Assembly: GCA_008973525.1 (NCBI GenBank)
Contig: WACJ01000046.1
Span: 620,001 to 684,000, forward strand
DNA from: Stenopsyche tienmushanensis
Taxonomy: Eukaryota; Arthropoda; Insecta; Trichoptera; Stenopsychidae
Length of the DNA stretch: 64,000 nucleotides
Direction of reading: 5' to 3'
In this document: positions 47,386 to 59,515 of the stretch, in pieces
Position numbering within the stretch: position 1 is the stretch's first letter
Layout of the letters: each line of letters begins with the position of its first letter
The notes under the pieces: generated by a model
Told to the model about the DNA's origin: nothing
Seen by the model: the letters and a program-made list of their open reading frames with translations, nothing else
Database searches by the model: none
Translations under genes and position numbers: made by a program

Positions 47386-48350
47386 TCATATTATACAAAC
47401 AAAATGTGTTGCTTTAATAGATCGTTCATTATGTATCTATGATGCGTGCGTTCGTGAGAATGCTCTGTAAATAATATTAAAGCTAAATGCAAAACACTGA
47501 ACTACTTCTGAAAGGTAAACATGGTGTTCCACAAGTTACTTTAATATCATATTTTAACATACTGATAACTTATTCCTCCGTTTGCATCTATCCTGAGCTA
47601 ATTGTCTAATTGCCTGGTCTGCCAGCACTCAGATAGATTGAGGGATTCTGTGTATACAACTTGCCCAAAATAGACATGACCTTCTGATTAAACCCCATGG
47701 CTTGAAATTTGATTCCATATAGCTCCAACAAATTCCAAAACATTTTTTTTTCAAATTTTAGCACCATTAACTATTACCAGCCATGTCAATATTTTTTAAT
47801 TTTTTTTTACGATTTCACCAATACCAATTAGATTTTCAATGTGTTTTGCAGACTATAAAAGTCATACAGATTATAAATATATTGATTATCATTATGATAA
47901 TTGTTACTTTCTTATTTCACATATGAATTTATACTATAAATACATTGCATGAAGGCGATATAATAAGATGAAAAATCTTTTTACATCACTGGAAGCTACA
48001 AATTTCCTAATTTTATTCCATCATTTTATTAAAAAAATGTATTGAATAAGTATTTTCTTATTCAGAATAAGTACACCTAAAAGTTACCATAGCATATGTT
48101 TGAAAATAGACAATTCTATCTTATGAATACTAACCAAAAAAAAAATCTACTTTCTTTTTGAAGCTTGCCTATTTTTTATGGTAAAAGTTGATTACTTCAT
48201 CGCACCAAATTTAGTCGAATGTGGGTAAATATGAAACGTGATTTAGGTCGTAAATCCTATGGGGATTCTAGTTTTATATAATTTCTGGGTTTGTATCTAA
48301 GACAAGTGGCTTAGTTACAATGTGGGCTTAACAATTATAATTTATCACAC
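47386..48350. other. AT-rich stretch, no gene seen
   Basis: No recognisable feature. Confidence 0.4.
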
Positions 48351-48702
48351 TAATTATTCCATGGACCTTTTCGGACCGACAATTCCTTTGAGGCCTACAC
48401 AGTCGGTTTCAGCTTACGTATACTAAATGTGGCCATTTCATTTTGCTACCTCCTCACTTTAGTATTGAAAAGTATTAAATAGTCTTATTAATATTTTATC
48501 ATGACGTTAACGATAGTGTTGGTGGTTGTGTGGCAATGTTTAATTGGTCGCAAATAAATTAGATGTATCGTCGAAATCGCTATCATTTTAAATCATATTT
48601 GGTTCAAATTTATCATAGAAATAATAAGCTTAGCGTGTGTTCATTGTATCCAAAATAATCTGGTATTATCTCTTAGTTAATTTATTTGGATCTAAAAAAA
48701 TA

Positions 48703-48790
48703 CACTTGGACCTCATATATTATAATATAGTTACATGGTTTCACGAGAACATCATGTAATGTAAATCTGTGTTATACAAGGGTGAAAGCT
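48703..48790 (+). mobile_element. Possible Tigger/pogo terminal fragment
   Basis: CACTTGGACCTCATATA, preceded by TA, resembles the Tigger-type termini elsewhere in the window, and TTACATGGTTTCACGAGAAC with AAATCTGTGTTATACAAGG follows. No opposite terminus was seen. A related but distinct subfamily is likely if it is real. Confidence 0.3.
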
Positions 48791-49204
48791 CATAAATTCA
48801 GTTTCAATGTTTGTTCAAAGTTCAAAGCATCATCACTAGCACTTATATTCCTACTCGTTATTACTAGTGTAGATCTTCATACATTTCATAATAAGGAGAT
48901 AAGCATTTTTTAATTTCCACTTGAATATAAATTTCTTTATATCAAAGTATATTCAAAGTAAATTTCTTATTCACCATTTTCTATTAAAATATGCCCTAAT
49001 TCAACAGCCAATTCTAAAGTTTCGTTTATTTTAGATTCTATGTCAGTCAGTGAAATTTTTTCTCGTACTTTTATATTATGCAGTGAAAATTGCTTCATAG
49101 CATTCATAATTATATAGTGATTTTTGTTTATTTATGTTTCCTTTCAGTTTCTTGATCGTTCAGTTGAGTTTCGTTCAGTTTTCTCTATCTTTCTTCTTAA
49201 TACT

Positions 49205-49690
49205 GGGTAGCGGTGGTCCTGTAGAACTCAAAATATTTGATTTACTAGTTTCAACCACTTTATTAATGTTTCGTCGCCAAATTGTAAACACTTGAAGTTG
49301 TTAATGTTCCTACAGTTCGAGAATGATGCGTAATCATATGGAGATATATGCCTTCAGGAGATGGAGGGCATTAGAACTATGTGATGGTCGCATGAACCTA
49401 ATTATTTGGTCTGTGACCGAATAATTGTCATTAACCAAAACTAAATACGAAAATAGTCTCTATGATCAAATATTATATTAGATGTTATAACCAAATAATT
49501 AGGTGTCGGATAGCACATAGTGTCACAAATCTTAGAAAATTCTTAATTAGTTCTAAAGAAAGGAGATGCGGCTTTTGAGCGACCTGGTAAATCACTGGAT
49601 TTCAACCATATTGAATAATTTAGAAATGCGTTAAAGGACAATCTGAAAATGCACATAAGTTTCCAAAAATTCCAATTAATGCAAAAATAA
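49205..49690 (+). pseudogene. Tc1-like transposase C-terminal relic
   Basis: Broken pieces in Tc1 order: GSGGPVELKIFDLL (about 49206-49247), KLLMFLQFENDA (about 49296-49331, resembling the FQQDN catalytic block) and ERPGKSLDFNHIE-stop-FRNALKDNLKMH (49577-49656, resembling the SPDLNPIENLW block before the last catalytic residue). At least one frameshift and two in-frame stops occur. Terminal repeats were not found. Each block alone is weak; their order and spacing make the call. Confidence 0.5.
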
Positions 49691-50145
49691 TGGAAGAAAG
49701 GGTTTTCTTTCTAGTTTTCTATTGAAATTATTCTGGCATTCTAGTACTCTTTTAATCTAATCGATAGATAAGATCTTGAATTTTTGTATTTATTTTTTTG
49801 ATGTATATTTGACTAGTAACTAAATTATCTTTTAAAACATAATTAAGGGTTTAAATCTACAGAAAATATGATTTGCGACCACATTTTAAAAAAATACACA
49901 CTATGAAAAATCATATTAAATCAGATAATAATGGTTTCATAAACCAAGAATTGCAATTAACCACTTATTACTTACACTTAATAATAAGCAAAAATATTTT
50001 AGTTGGTTCAAGAATGATCATCTTGTTATCTATTAAAATATTATGTTAATATATCAGAACAAATTTATTACTGAACCATTTTATTGGTTCAAACTGTAAT
50101 ATTTGTATATCACAAAATTTATAATGATGAGAATGTTTGAACAGT
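49691..50145. other. AT-rich stretch, no gene seen
   Basis: No recognisable feature. Confidence 0.4.
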
Positions 50146-50480
50146 CAGTAACCGATGCAATATCCTCGGCAGGGTTGATAATCGTCCTTTTACACCCCCG
50201 GCTCCAGGGTTGGGCACGTAAATGAATTAACAACACGGAGTTGGTAGCTCACGAGCGCTCTGGGCCAACAGGACAAGCTGACACAAACGAGTCTAATGAG
50301 CTAATTGAGACGTCACGTACTGCCAGGAAAAATTATCTGTACAGACTGTTCCCTGGAAGCCTTTCCAGGACCTCCCTGTACACTTTATCCACGTTCGCCC
50401 ACCGCTCTATTTTGCGTTCTCTGCAGAAAGAGGATATTTTTTCTATGCTTCCCAAAAGGCTACAGTTTGGTAACAATTCG
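50146..50480. promoter_or_regulatory. GC-rich island with homeodomain and CRE-like sites
   Basis: TAATGAGCTAATTG (50295-50308) pairs two homeodomain cores and is followed by GACGTCACGT. ATGAATTAAC lies upstream near 50222. Frames over the block are open but unrecognised. Motif-based inference only. Confidence 0.25.
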
Positions 50481-51369
50481 AGATGATTCCAGAAATAGAA
50501 TTTAATCAAGTGGCGTTAAGTTTCATCGTATTCTTTTGAGGCTTCTACTAGGTTCATCCTTTGCCATTTCCCGATTCGATTTTGTCTTTGATATTATTTT
50601 TCACTTTCGATATATTTTATTGTGCTCATAAAAATCCAACCGTATTCAATTTCGACCTGGAATAAGAAAATAACAGAATAAGATTTTTATACTCTATTCT
50701 CACACGCCCAAAGTACTCGGATCCAATGTTATCAGAATTGATATTTAATATATTATGCAAATTTTTCGAAGCTTTACGCAAAAAAAATGTAACTGCTAAA
50801 AAATATTGATCACAAAAATTACAAAGACAAGTTTTTTAATGGAATTAAATTTAACATTAGCATAGAAGAATGCGTGATTTGAAAAAAGAACAGAAACATT
50901 GAAACACTAAAGTGTTGATCTAAAGATCACCTGAGCATCATCCTTTGTGAAGATTATATTATATATTAATGATAATATCATATTAATTGATTTTTCCAAA
51001 CATATGATGCAAAAGGATTTCTTACTTTATATAATAGATAAACATATTTTATTGAGCAAAATTATTGAAATTTCCTTACAAAACATGAAGAAAAATATGG
51101 TTTTTCATACAAATTCTATGAAAAAAATTTGGGTCTGGCCTGACCTTTTTCATTAATTCTAAATTCTGTAAAACCTTTCAATTAACAAAGTCTGGATGAT
51201 TGAGTAAGGTCTTTATATAGCTATTATTAAAAAAAACTTATCGCAAAAGCAAAATGGAATGGCCAGACTATCTTATTGACAGAAGGGTTAAACAAAAATT
51301 TGACGAAACTATTATCTAAGACTATTACAGAAGCAAATAAACTACGTGTAAATTCTCCATATATATATT
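50481..51369. other. AT-rich stretch with distant inverted repeat
   Basis: GTCTGGCC (about 51132) and GGCCAGAC (about 51262) are an exact 8-bp inverted pair roughly 130 bases apart just left of the Tigger copy. Nothing else was found. Confidence 0.3.
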
Positions 51370-51556
51370 CACTTGGGTCTGTTTTTATGCGGATCTTTTT
51401 AAAGCGATTTTTAAGTTATGCGGTTTTCAAAAATAATGGAACCTATCCCTCATTTTTCTATAGAGGAAAAAGCGTTTTTTGTGTGAATGCGCGTTAAAAA
51501 AATTTAAATTAACACTAATGCAAGTTACAACCATTAATGTGGACGTATAGGGCATT

Positions 51557-51790
51557 GTGAATATAGGGCAAAATTGCCAGTCTCTTGATAAGAAACTAGC
51601 AATTTTGGATTATTTAGCGAATGGACAAAATCCTACCGAGATAAGCAAATTTCTCAACATGAGGGAATCGACCATAAGAGCAATCAAGAAAAATGAAGTC
51701 GCCATCAGAAAATCAATCATCAATGGCATCAAATTAAAGTCAAAATTAACATCGTATTCAAGAGATTTTTATTGGAAAAAGCACTTGTAA
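51557..51790 (+). pseudogene. Tigger transposase HTH fragment (copy 2)
   Basis: An open frame with a pogo/CENP-B-type helix-turn-helix: QSLDKKLAILDYLANGQNPT, EISKFLNMRESTIRAIKKNE, then a basic linker, stopping at TAA (51788-51790). There is no ATG at the expected start. After the stop, in another frame, KKSLVFHELIKEQAEYKF (about 51850-51903) resembles the next transposase region, so the original protein was longer and has been frameshifted. The DDE catalytic domain is absent. Copy 1 (18226-18059) carries the same piece. Confidence 0.75.
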
Positions 51791-51915
51791 TTTGAATTAA
51801 AGATTTATCTCAAAATCGATTTTCCATATATGGATATTTAATTAAGAAAAAAATCTCTTGTGTTTCATGAACTTATAAAGGAGCAAGCAGAATACAAATT
51901 TCAATACAAGCTTAA

Positions 51916-52079
51916 CCTTTCCCTTACCGTGATAAAAAAAACACCCGCACGCTACCATGATATGTATTCGATACACCATATGAAATTTTGAAAAATTCTG
52001 ACCCTATATATTATTATATATTTCGTCTCGATATTCCCATTATTAAAGTAGTAGTAAATACATCATGGTGAAGGAAAGG
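51916..52079. mobile_element. TTAA-flanked MITE nested in Tigger copy 2
   Basis: CCTTTCCCTTACCGTGAT at the left and, reverse-complemented, CCTTTCCTTCACCATGAT at the right, flanked by TTAA at 51912-51915 and 52080-52083. Length 164 bp, no coding sequence. A TTAA target and CCT start are typical of piggyBac-type MITEs. The right half is related to the fragment at 24687-24790. Confidence 0.75.
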
Positions 52080-52326
52080 TTAAGAATTACATGTCTCCAT
52101 ATCAAGAACTGCGTAAAAAAAATTGTTTAAAACAGAAGGATGATGAAATTGTATGGTGTTTTTATTTATATGATTTTTTGATAAACCTTTTTAATGCGAT
52201 TTTTGGTACGTTCTATCACATTGGTTTGAAGTTATGCGTTTTTTAAAAATAACGGAACCAATCGCTCAAGTTTTCTATATAGTTCAAGTCTTTTTTTATG
52301 CGATTTTTTTATATACGATCCAAGTG

Positions 52327-53055
52327 TACTTGCATATTTTAAATTATGAATAGTTGTAAAAACGATTTTTTAATAAAACGAATTTTATTTTTTTAATTTA
52401 ATTTAATTAAAATGACGAATAAAATAATAGGCATGATTGAAAAATATCTAAGGATATTATATCGTATACAATTCACGTCACTGAACATGATACTGTGAGC
52501 ATAATTTTAAAAAATATTTTACGATTAAAAGTATTTAAAAATAATTGTTTCATACAATTGAAGGGTTCTTATTTTTAATTTCGCAAACGCGAAGTAAAAA
52601 TACGTAAGCCATTAACCATCAGCACAAAAGATCTGCGAGGCACTAAATTTTATAAGTATTTTATAAGTACTAGTGTAAAAAAATTTATAGAATGCAAAGA
52701 TGTGTTTTGCATATTGTTTGAAATATATTATGAGACACACGTGTTTGTGATAGCCCTAACGCTCTTCAAAAATGCACATTAAAATTTCTTTCCTTATAAA
52801 CTTGAATACATACTAAATTGAGCTAACGTATTTTGATGTCTAAAGGTGTGTTCATAATTTGAACAAATCTTAGCTACGATTTTTGTTATAATGGACACAA
52901 AAAAGACACAACAAGAAAGCAGTATTATAAACCATAAATACGATGAGCCAAAAAGCTTTCTTTTTCTGGAGTGTCTCTCTTGGTAGACAAAGTTCTGATT
53001 CAAGCAGTATAACATTGCGAAAAAATATTTAATTCAAAAATATATCAATCAATAT
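52327..53055. other. AT-rich stretch, no gene seen
   Basis: No recognisable feature. Confidence 0.4.
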
Positions 53056-53260
53056 CAATTTACAGCTTCACGCACCTCCAGGGGGCCTCAATTTTTTCTC
53101 ATAGCCGGTACTTTAGGGGTTACACAAGCATAGAAGGCTAGCATTTGATACATTCAGACATAGGTGTTCCCTTTCACGTTCCCCTGCTGCCAGTCTATCT
53201 GTGCATTGAATTTATTATTTACTTTTTATGAGGCCTTTTGTCGACTCCCAGAAGAGTTTA
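53056..53260. promoter_or_regulatory. GC-richer island
   Basis: Composition contrast only (CACGCACCTCCAGGGGGCC, TTCCCCTGCTGCCAG). No named motif cluster or recognised frame. Confidence 0.18.
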
Positions 53261-53313
53261 ATGTTCAAACACGTAGAATGTTGCGGAACTTGTGAGTTGT
53301 GCTGAAAATATAA

Positions 53314-53667
53314 ATGAGTTACAAAGTTTGCCATGTGCCCATACAACATTACAATATGTCCGTTATTTATCTATACACCCCTTATTTATACAAATATGTA
53401 GGCGTACTTCAGCCGTCAGATCTTGGAAACAATAAATCTGGAAGGCCTGAAATATTGCGTGTTTCAATTCCTCCTATTGGCCTCATCAATTTATTCCAAT
53501 CCGATACAAAAAATATTGCGAACAAGTCGAAGCAGTGTTTTCTGTATTATCAAATTTCTGTGAAATATCCTGACGCTAAACGAAAAATTATTTCGGCGTT
53601 TTGGCTACGAAATCGACTTTTTTATTTAATTTACGATGGAGTGAAAATTACTATGGCGTGTAAGTAA
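53314..53667 (+). CDS. Unidentified 117-codon open frame
   Basis: ATG at 53314 to TAA at 53665-53667. It opens MSYKVCHVPIQHYNMSVIYL, later RPEILRVSIPPIGLINLFQS, and ends LFYLIYDGVKITMACK. Third positions use C and G more than the flanks do. The last codons overlap a consensus donor GTAAGT (GGCGT|GTAAGTAAAA), so this could be a first exon whose stop codon lies in the intron. It sits 50 bases after a GC-richer island that might be a promoter. I recognise no domain or family, and chance production is not excluded at this length. Confidence 0.27.
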   Translation: MSYKVCHVPIQHYNMSVIYLYTPYLYKYVGVLQPSDLGNNKSGRPEILRVSIPPIGLINLFQSDTKNIANKSKQCFLYYQISVKYPDAKRKIISAFWLRNRLFYLIYDGVKITMACK

Positions 53668-53799
53668 AATTTCCATTCATAATCCCCAGTTATGGATTTT
53701 AATGAGTAGTCGTTCTTCGATTAACGTGATTCTACTCATACAGGGTCATAAATCAAAAATTTTAGCACATTTAATTTCCTGGCTTGATCTATTATTCTT

Positions 53800-53880
53800 T
53801 TTCTTAAAGGTGACATATCCATTATCTGATATAGGTGATCTCCAAAGGAAACTTTTATAGGGAAAGGATGTTTCATATGG
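53800..53880 (+). repeat. Unidentified dispersed repeat, copy 2
   Basis: Shares CATATCCATTATCTGAT and flanking bases with 39113-39180. Confidence 0.5.
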
Positions 53881-54039
53881 TGATTTATTATATGCCTTCT
53901 TTATATAGTAAAGTTAGGATAGAATTATTGGACTAAAAATTTTAGATAAGAGAGTATCTATAATTGATTAGTCAAATCATTTTAAAATATTGTTAATAAT
54001 AATAGCAACTTTTAGATCGAAATAATCAAGGTAAATCTG

Positions 54040-54130
54040 GATTCAAAGGATTTTTGTTCCGCAATCTAAATTTGTATCTAATCTCTATGATTAGAATCTA
54101 GTATCTTATCCACTATACCAACATTTGGTC
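54040..54130 (-). repeat. tRNA-derived SINE-like unit, copy 2
   Basis: On the minus strand GACCAAATGTTGGTATAGTGG contains TGGTATAGTGG (54120-54110), a perfect match to the Pol III A-box consensus TRGYNNARNGG. The B-box region is diverged. It aligns with copies at 23.1 and 46.3 kb. Confidence 0.55.
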
Positions 54131-57100
54131 AATCCATTACTATTTTATATCTGTATAAGAAATATTATGTCTAATATTCGTATAAAATATGAATTGAATT
54201 CGAACAAAATAAAATAAATAACATGTTAATGAACCAATTCATTGAATACTACAAATGGCAATAATATCTGGAAAACTATTTCATTGCAAATAATTTTAAT
54301 GGAGAGCGTAATTTGAAATTTCATATAGAAATTAAATGGATATAAACAACGACATACTGTTATGTTGAACACAATAAGTACAATGCGATTGAATACTGAT
54401 TATTTTAAGTTATAGTCTATTTCTTATATATTTATTTGGGATATGGACCTTTGAATGACTAGTTTAGAATATTAAATAAAATATCAACACAAAAAACTAC
54501 CTTATATCCTTATGTATCTAAAACTTCATTTTAAATTGAATTATCCTGATTTCACCATATGTGGACAACCACCATATAAAAAATCATTTTTCCGTTGGAA
54601 AATCTTATTCCGAAGAAGATAAATTTATTATTTTTGGATTATGATTCTTATTGTGCAAATTGTTGATAATTATTTTAGCGATATATACAGCGATATATGT
54701 ATATGAATCTTTTTAAAATTATTATACGTTTCTATTCATATTTATCTACGAATGTACGCTCAAGAAAATACTTTTCATTGAACTAAGCCATAAAAATAAC
54801 GAAGCCACCACAAAAGCAAAACGAAAACACCAACAAGAAAGACGGCGATATTATCATTGGTATTGTCAGATCTTAAATAAATAATATTTCAATACATACT
54901 GATGTTTACTTTAAGTTATTTATACAGCAAAGAGCCTTATAAATCATATTTTGCTTCTTATAGAGAGTGAATCTTTCCCTCGTAATTCTGAGCTATTTTC
55001 AATGGTCTTGATTGATACTTTAGCTTTATTGGCCAATTTCTTGAAACTCCGACGACCATTTTTGCACGATTTGCTATTATGATTTCTTCTGACCTTAGCC
55101 CATTTTTTTTCTTTTCTAAAACGTCGAGCTTTATCTTTCAGCCGCATCATTATCGCCGTTATTTTATTCATGGCGGAGTTCTTTTAGCATTTACATTATA
55201 ATTGTCTCTCAACATGGTGTGCTAGAACTGCCGGAGCGCCATTTGTACTTGTATCTTAAAGCGAGCGAGGTAAGCAATTACCATACCAAATTTTCCCTTA
55301 ATGAGGAAAAACTAACGCGCTTTTCCACAGAAATGTACAACGTGTAGGCTTTCATTATTAAAGAGGCTTTTCTCGGAGACATATTTAATTCATAACAAGT
55401 TTACCAAAGTATTCATAAAACATTCGCTGCTTATACAATATTCATGGGATATGTCTCAGTACCTATGTAGATTACACCCCGCCGAACTCTATCTCCTATT
55501 GAAATGTTTCCCTTAAGGATGCCTTTTTTAATGTTCCCTTTTTTAATACGGGCTTCTCGAAATTTTATTCAGCTGAACTTTTGTTCCAAATGCGATGTAA
55601 CAAGACAAATAACAATTTTGTATAAATTTAACCGATCTGAACAACGTAAACAGACCATTTTATTTTGTATCCAAAGTACACGGGACTGATCTCTAATGAA
55701 TAATTTACATACGTCGCCTAACAATGGCTTTTTAGGGCTAAAGATAAAATTCAAAGCGTGTAAGGTATAAAATAAAATCTATTTATATAATTTTATCATA
55801 TGCATATTTCGTCTTGGAGTTCTTACGTCATTCGTACGTATAACAGTTCATACGTTCCGTATAATATATCATATTAACACTCCCACGCTTTGGTATACAA
55901 CCACCAAAATGTCAAAGGTGATTATTATCTTTTTTATATTGTTCGTACAATGGGCGCTTGTTAATCACTCATGATAGGCTTAAGGGAATTAAATATTAAA
56001 GAAAACTCTTACTCAATTCACACAAAAGAAAACATGGATTTTTTTATCAATTTCAAAACACTTTGAGATTTGAAGTACATTTTTAAGTTTATACGATTTA
56101 TCAATTTTGATACTGTATACTGTAAATGGTCGGTGACTGATCAAAACGAAGTATTTAGCTCTATAGTCATGACGTTCGTGATATGAATGATTCCAACTCG
56201 ATGATGAAAAATTACCCCTTTTCGGCTAATTAAGCAATAAAATTGTTTATCAGCATCTAATTCATTCTTTTCAATTGTTGATAATAAATATTTGCAGCAA
56301 ATCGTTTTACGTGGTTTTATTAACTCCAGATGAATTATATCACAAACTTTCATCAAATTCAGAGTAGAAGCCTTCGAAACACTTAGCTTGGCTTAAAAGT
56401 TGTGATTAGTGTTCTATTTATATTTGATAAAAGCCTTTTTTTCCTTGTAATTTCGTCAAACTATTCAATTCTATTTTCCTGTTATAATGAAATGCAAAAG
56501 TGGATGATTTTTCTGTTTTACTAACGGAATTGAACAAAAATTATGTGTAATAGATAAATCTTCTTGGTAAAAAAGTGTAGTCTCTCTCGCGTATAAAAAT
56601 ATAAAATATCAGAATTTTCTTACGTATTTTTGCATTAATTAAAAGGGTTAATAAAAGAGATCTTACAAAAATATTATTTGTTTGCACATTTTCAATATGG
56701 TAACTCAAATAATTTAACTTTTATTATAATGATAATAACAAATTATTCCGATACTGAAACCATTTAGGTGGAGGTTTTAGGGTACCATTTGCTGAAGTGA
56801 AAACAAATTATTATCATATTGTGGTGAACACAGCAACTGTGGCTCTTGCCAAAGATACCGCCAACATTGCTTATTTATTGCTTAATACGGTTGTTCTACA
56901 TGGAAATATTACAATAAATTAGCGAAAGGTTATTTTTGCCTAAAAGCGTGAAATTACCAAAGTAAATAGCCTGAATCAAAGAGTATGTAAATTCTACAGC
57001 CAATATTTTATTAAAAATCACATTCAGCACAATGAAAAATTCATTTATGGTAAGACAATAAAGCAAAAGTTTTATAAGGATGGACTTTTTCCTATTTTAA

Positions 57101-57480
57101 TGAATAGTTTTCTTTACAAATCAGTTGGCTATAGCAAGCAAGTTAAAAAGAGTTAGAGGAGTTGGAAAAAATTGAAATACCTATAGTCTTCATCTCTTGG
57201 CGAGATAAAAGTTTCCTCGTTAAATGTTTCCTTTGCTTTTGAGACTGTCTCTAACTATACACAAATAGAAGAATATTTACCACTAAAACGCACGCGACAC
57301 AAAATAAATACTCAAAGTGTGATACCTAATGAAAAACTTTCACTTTTATCGATTTAAACAACCAAATAATTAAGAACTGGTGAGATATTTTCAAAAATGT
57401 AAAATTTTATCCGACCGTTTATTTGCAACATTTTGATGAGGTTTTATAAGTTAAAGCAAACGTAAAACAACAGATCTTAT
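54131..57480. other. Long stretch without recognisable genes
   Basis: Unrecognised frames at 54944-55171 (minus, basic), 55504-55754 and 56765-56921 (one frame contains VVNTATVALAKDTANIAYLL). ATGGCGG occurs at 55170. No repeats or RNAs were identified. Confidence 0.3.
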
Positions 57481-57660
57481 CTTCTTTAAAACGCTATCTT
57501 CACTTTCGCATATAGCCATAATTCTCCTGGTCATGGAGCAAAAAAAGAACGCGGGCCGTGGGAGTGGCTCTCCTGTCTCACTATAACCATACATTATAAC
57601 ATTTGGCAATAAAACAAATGTAAAAGCTTCTCGGCATGGGAGATTGGCTACTTTTTCCCG
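57481..57660. promoter_or_regulatory. Small GC-rich island
   Basis: CGGGCCGTGGGAGTGGC in an AT-rich context. No frame or named site cluster. Confidence 0.15.
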
Positions 57661-57959
57661 TTTCTTAAGAATTCCTATTAAAATATTTAATTAAAATAAT
57701 GTGACTTGTCCAAAACATAAAGAGCATCAATACATAATAAAGACTCAAAATCGTTACCTTTTTCGGAAGAAATATAGCCCCGTGTCAATGTCATCATTGT
57801 TCTGTGTAGATTTTTTCTTTCCGACAATATAATTCATGATTAGTTAAGATGTTACTATAGTTCCAAACTCAAAAAAAAAACACAAAATGGCGACTTTTTA
57901 ATGACTGTTGATATTAATTTGCCATTTTATCCGAAATATCTCGATACGTTCTCTTTATG

Positions 57960-58010
57960 AATAAAAATTGCTCTAAAAAAACCGCATAACTGTAAATCGT
58001 TTTTAATATA
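57960..58010 (-). repeat. Possible Tigger end fragment
   Basis: AAAAACCGCATAACTGTAAA resembles the subterminal AACCGCATAACTTCAAA block of the two Tigger copies. Too short for certainty. Confidence 0.3.
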
Positions 58011-58841
58011 GTACTTCGTTTGGAGTTAAATTTTGTGATAGAATTTCGATAAATCATAATAATACTTAACGTAAGTTCTTTATAATGTTTGGTTTTTATT
58101 GCGATATAATATAAGATGATACCGCTTATACTGAAAGAATGAATCTACAAATTTGAGAAACGAGAAAGTTTTTTTTTTGGAAATTCCAAATTGGAAAATA
58201 GTGTGTGGAAATAGCACCCATGCGTGAAGTTTCTTTTAATTTTTGCAAGCACAATTCGCGAGTTTAACATCGGTCATTTTTTGCCTTTTTCTATGTATGC
58301 GTGAGGCTTGAATACGGATGCGCAATACATAAAACGAGAGTCGACCAATAGTCTTGGCCGCGGAATGATTCGTTTTTCTTAGTAGTCTGGTAATTAAGGT
58401 CTCTTTCTCCACATAAAATAAAATCATTATAGAGAACCTCGACTTAATTTTATTCCCTAAATATATTTTTTCTCTGATTGAATCTTCTGATGTCCGATAG
58501 CTAATGCACGCAGTTTGAGAGTTTTGTGGCCAAAAACCCCGATCCCCATGTTACAATAACATCGAATTTATTTAAAAGGTGACGAAACACTACTGTTATC
58601 GATACGGAATCTTTTTACTTTTTTCTCTTTTGGTATCGTTGTGGTAAATTTTGCGAATTGAAATCGACTTGGATACAAAGCCAAAAATTGAATCACTTAA
58701 AACCATATATGAAACATTTATTTCGATTGAAAATTAAATTCTTTGCATAAAAGAATCAACTCGTTCAAAAAAGTTCAGCGTCCGTGAGTTTTCATCTTGA
58801 AAATTACCATATTTTTACAATGTATAAGAGCGTTTTTTCGC

Positions 58842-58864
58842 AGGGCTCAAATAATTTGAGCCCT
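58842..58864. repeat. Perfect 11-bp inverted repeat, 1-nt centre
   Basis: AGGGCTCAAAT-A-ATTTGAGCCCT. It is preceded by C, so the left side reads CAGGGCTC, reminiscent of a hAT terminus. GGTCGCGACC, another perfect palindrome, follows at 58883-58892. Confidence 0.85.
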
Positions 58865-59125
58865 AAAAATTGTTGATAAGAAGGTCGCGACCCAGAATTT
58901 CAATACCCCTAGTCACGTAGAGCAAATAGCAGTAGCAGACCGCAAACATCGCTAAGATTGAAGGGGTTTTAAATTGCTCTCCATCTGTGGGACGAGAGCG
59001 AACGTCCCCGGTACCGTCCATTAGGGGACCGCTTGAATGAAAATCGCTTCTGCTGAGTTTCCCTTCTTGTTAACATTAAATTCAATGAGAGGAAAAACCT
59101 GCGAGGCGTTTCCACCATTGCGCGT
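58865..59125. promoter_or_regulatory. GC-rich island with small palindromes
   Basis: Includes GGTCGCGACC (58883-58892), GTCCCC/GGGGAC (about 59004-59029) and a TCACGTAG box. No recognised frame. Confidence 0.22.
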
Positions 59126-59326
59126 TTGTTATTCTATATGTACACGTGTACAGCTCGAGCACACTCGACCAAAAGTGAATGGATGTGTTTTAGAGAAAAC
59201 TGCAAATATTTTTGTAGTGACCACTTCAATCTGCAGAGTCGTCATTATACCATAAACAGTGACTTGGAAGCTGAAAATAATTATTTTGCAAAATTCAAAG
59301 CACAAAATAAAAAAACGCAATGTTAA
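59126..59326 (+). CDS. Short frame with a THAP-like CSDHF motif
   Basis: A frame open to TAA at 59324-59326 contains KYFCSDHFNLQS, resembling the C-x2-H end of a THAP zinc finger (typically xCSxHF), with a Trp 11 residues upstream and CEAFP in another frame before it. A true THAP domain has two cysteines about 40 residues upstream in the same frame, which I do not find without assuming a frameshift. At best a broken THAP-type fragment of a transposon or host gene; it may be chance. Confidence 0.17.
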   Translation: MLFYMYTCTARAHSTKSEWMCFRENCKYFCSDHFNLQSRHYTINSDLEAENNYFAKFKAQNKKTQC

Positions 59327-59515
59327 TTAAAGATAAACATTCATTTTAAAAATCCTTCAAAACAAAGTATGAAATGCATTTTCATTGTATTAAACAAATT
59401 TATGTGACAAAAGACCAGCATTTACATCACTCTATCATAAACAGGTATCGTTAAAATGTCAACAATATTCACATTAACCCAATATTTATAATTATTATCA
59501 TAATTCAAAAATGTT

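Larger units (their letters stand above)
51370..52326 (+). mobile_element. Tigger/pogo-like transposon copy 2
   Basis: The left terminus CACTTGGGTCTG (from 51370) and right terminus (inward CACTTGGATCG from 52326, next to TA at 52327-52328) are inverted repeats. Both sub-termini share TTATGCG and AAGTTATGCG..TTTT blocks over about 110 bases. It aligns along its length with the minus strand of 17790-18502. At about 0.96 kb, including a 164-bp nested insertion, it is a non-autonomous derivative keeping only the DNA-binding part of the transposase. Confidence 0.85.

Noticed and set aside
48416..48465. TTACGTATACTAAATGT, close to miR-iab-4-5p (one difference in 17)
   Set aside because: Only an 8-bp stem (TACTAAA with TTTAGTA plus one flanking pair) can form with the 3' side, there is a 4x4 internal loop, and the conserved 3p sequence is missing. 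No Hox coding sequence is seen nearby. Most likely chance in AT-rich DNA; small RNA reads would settle it.
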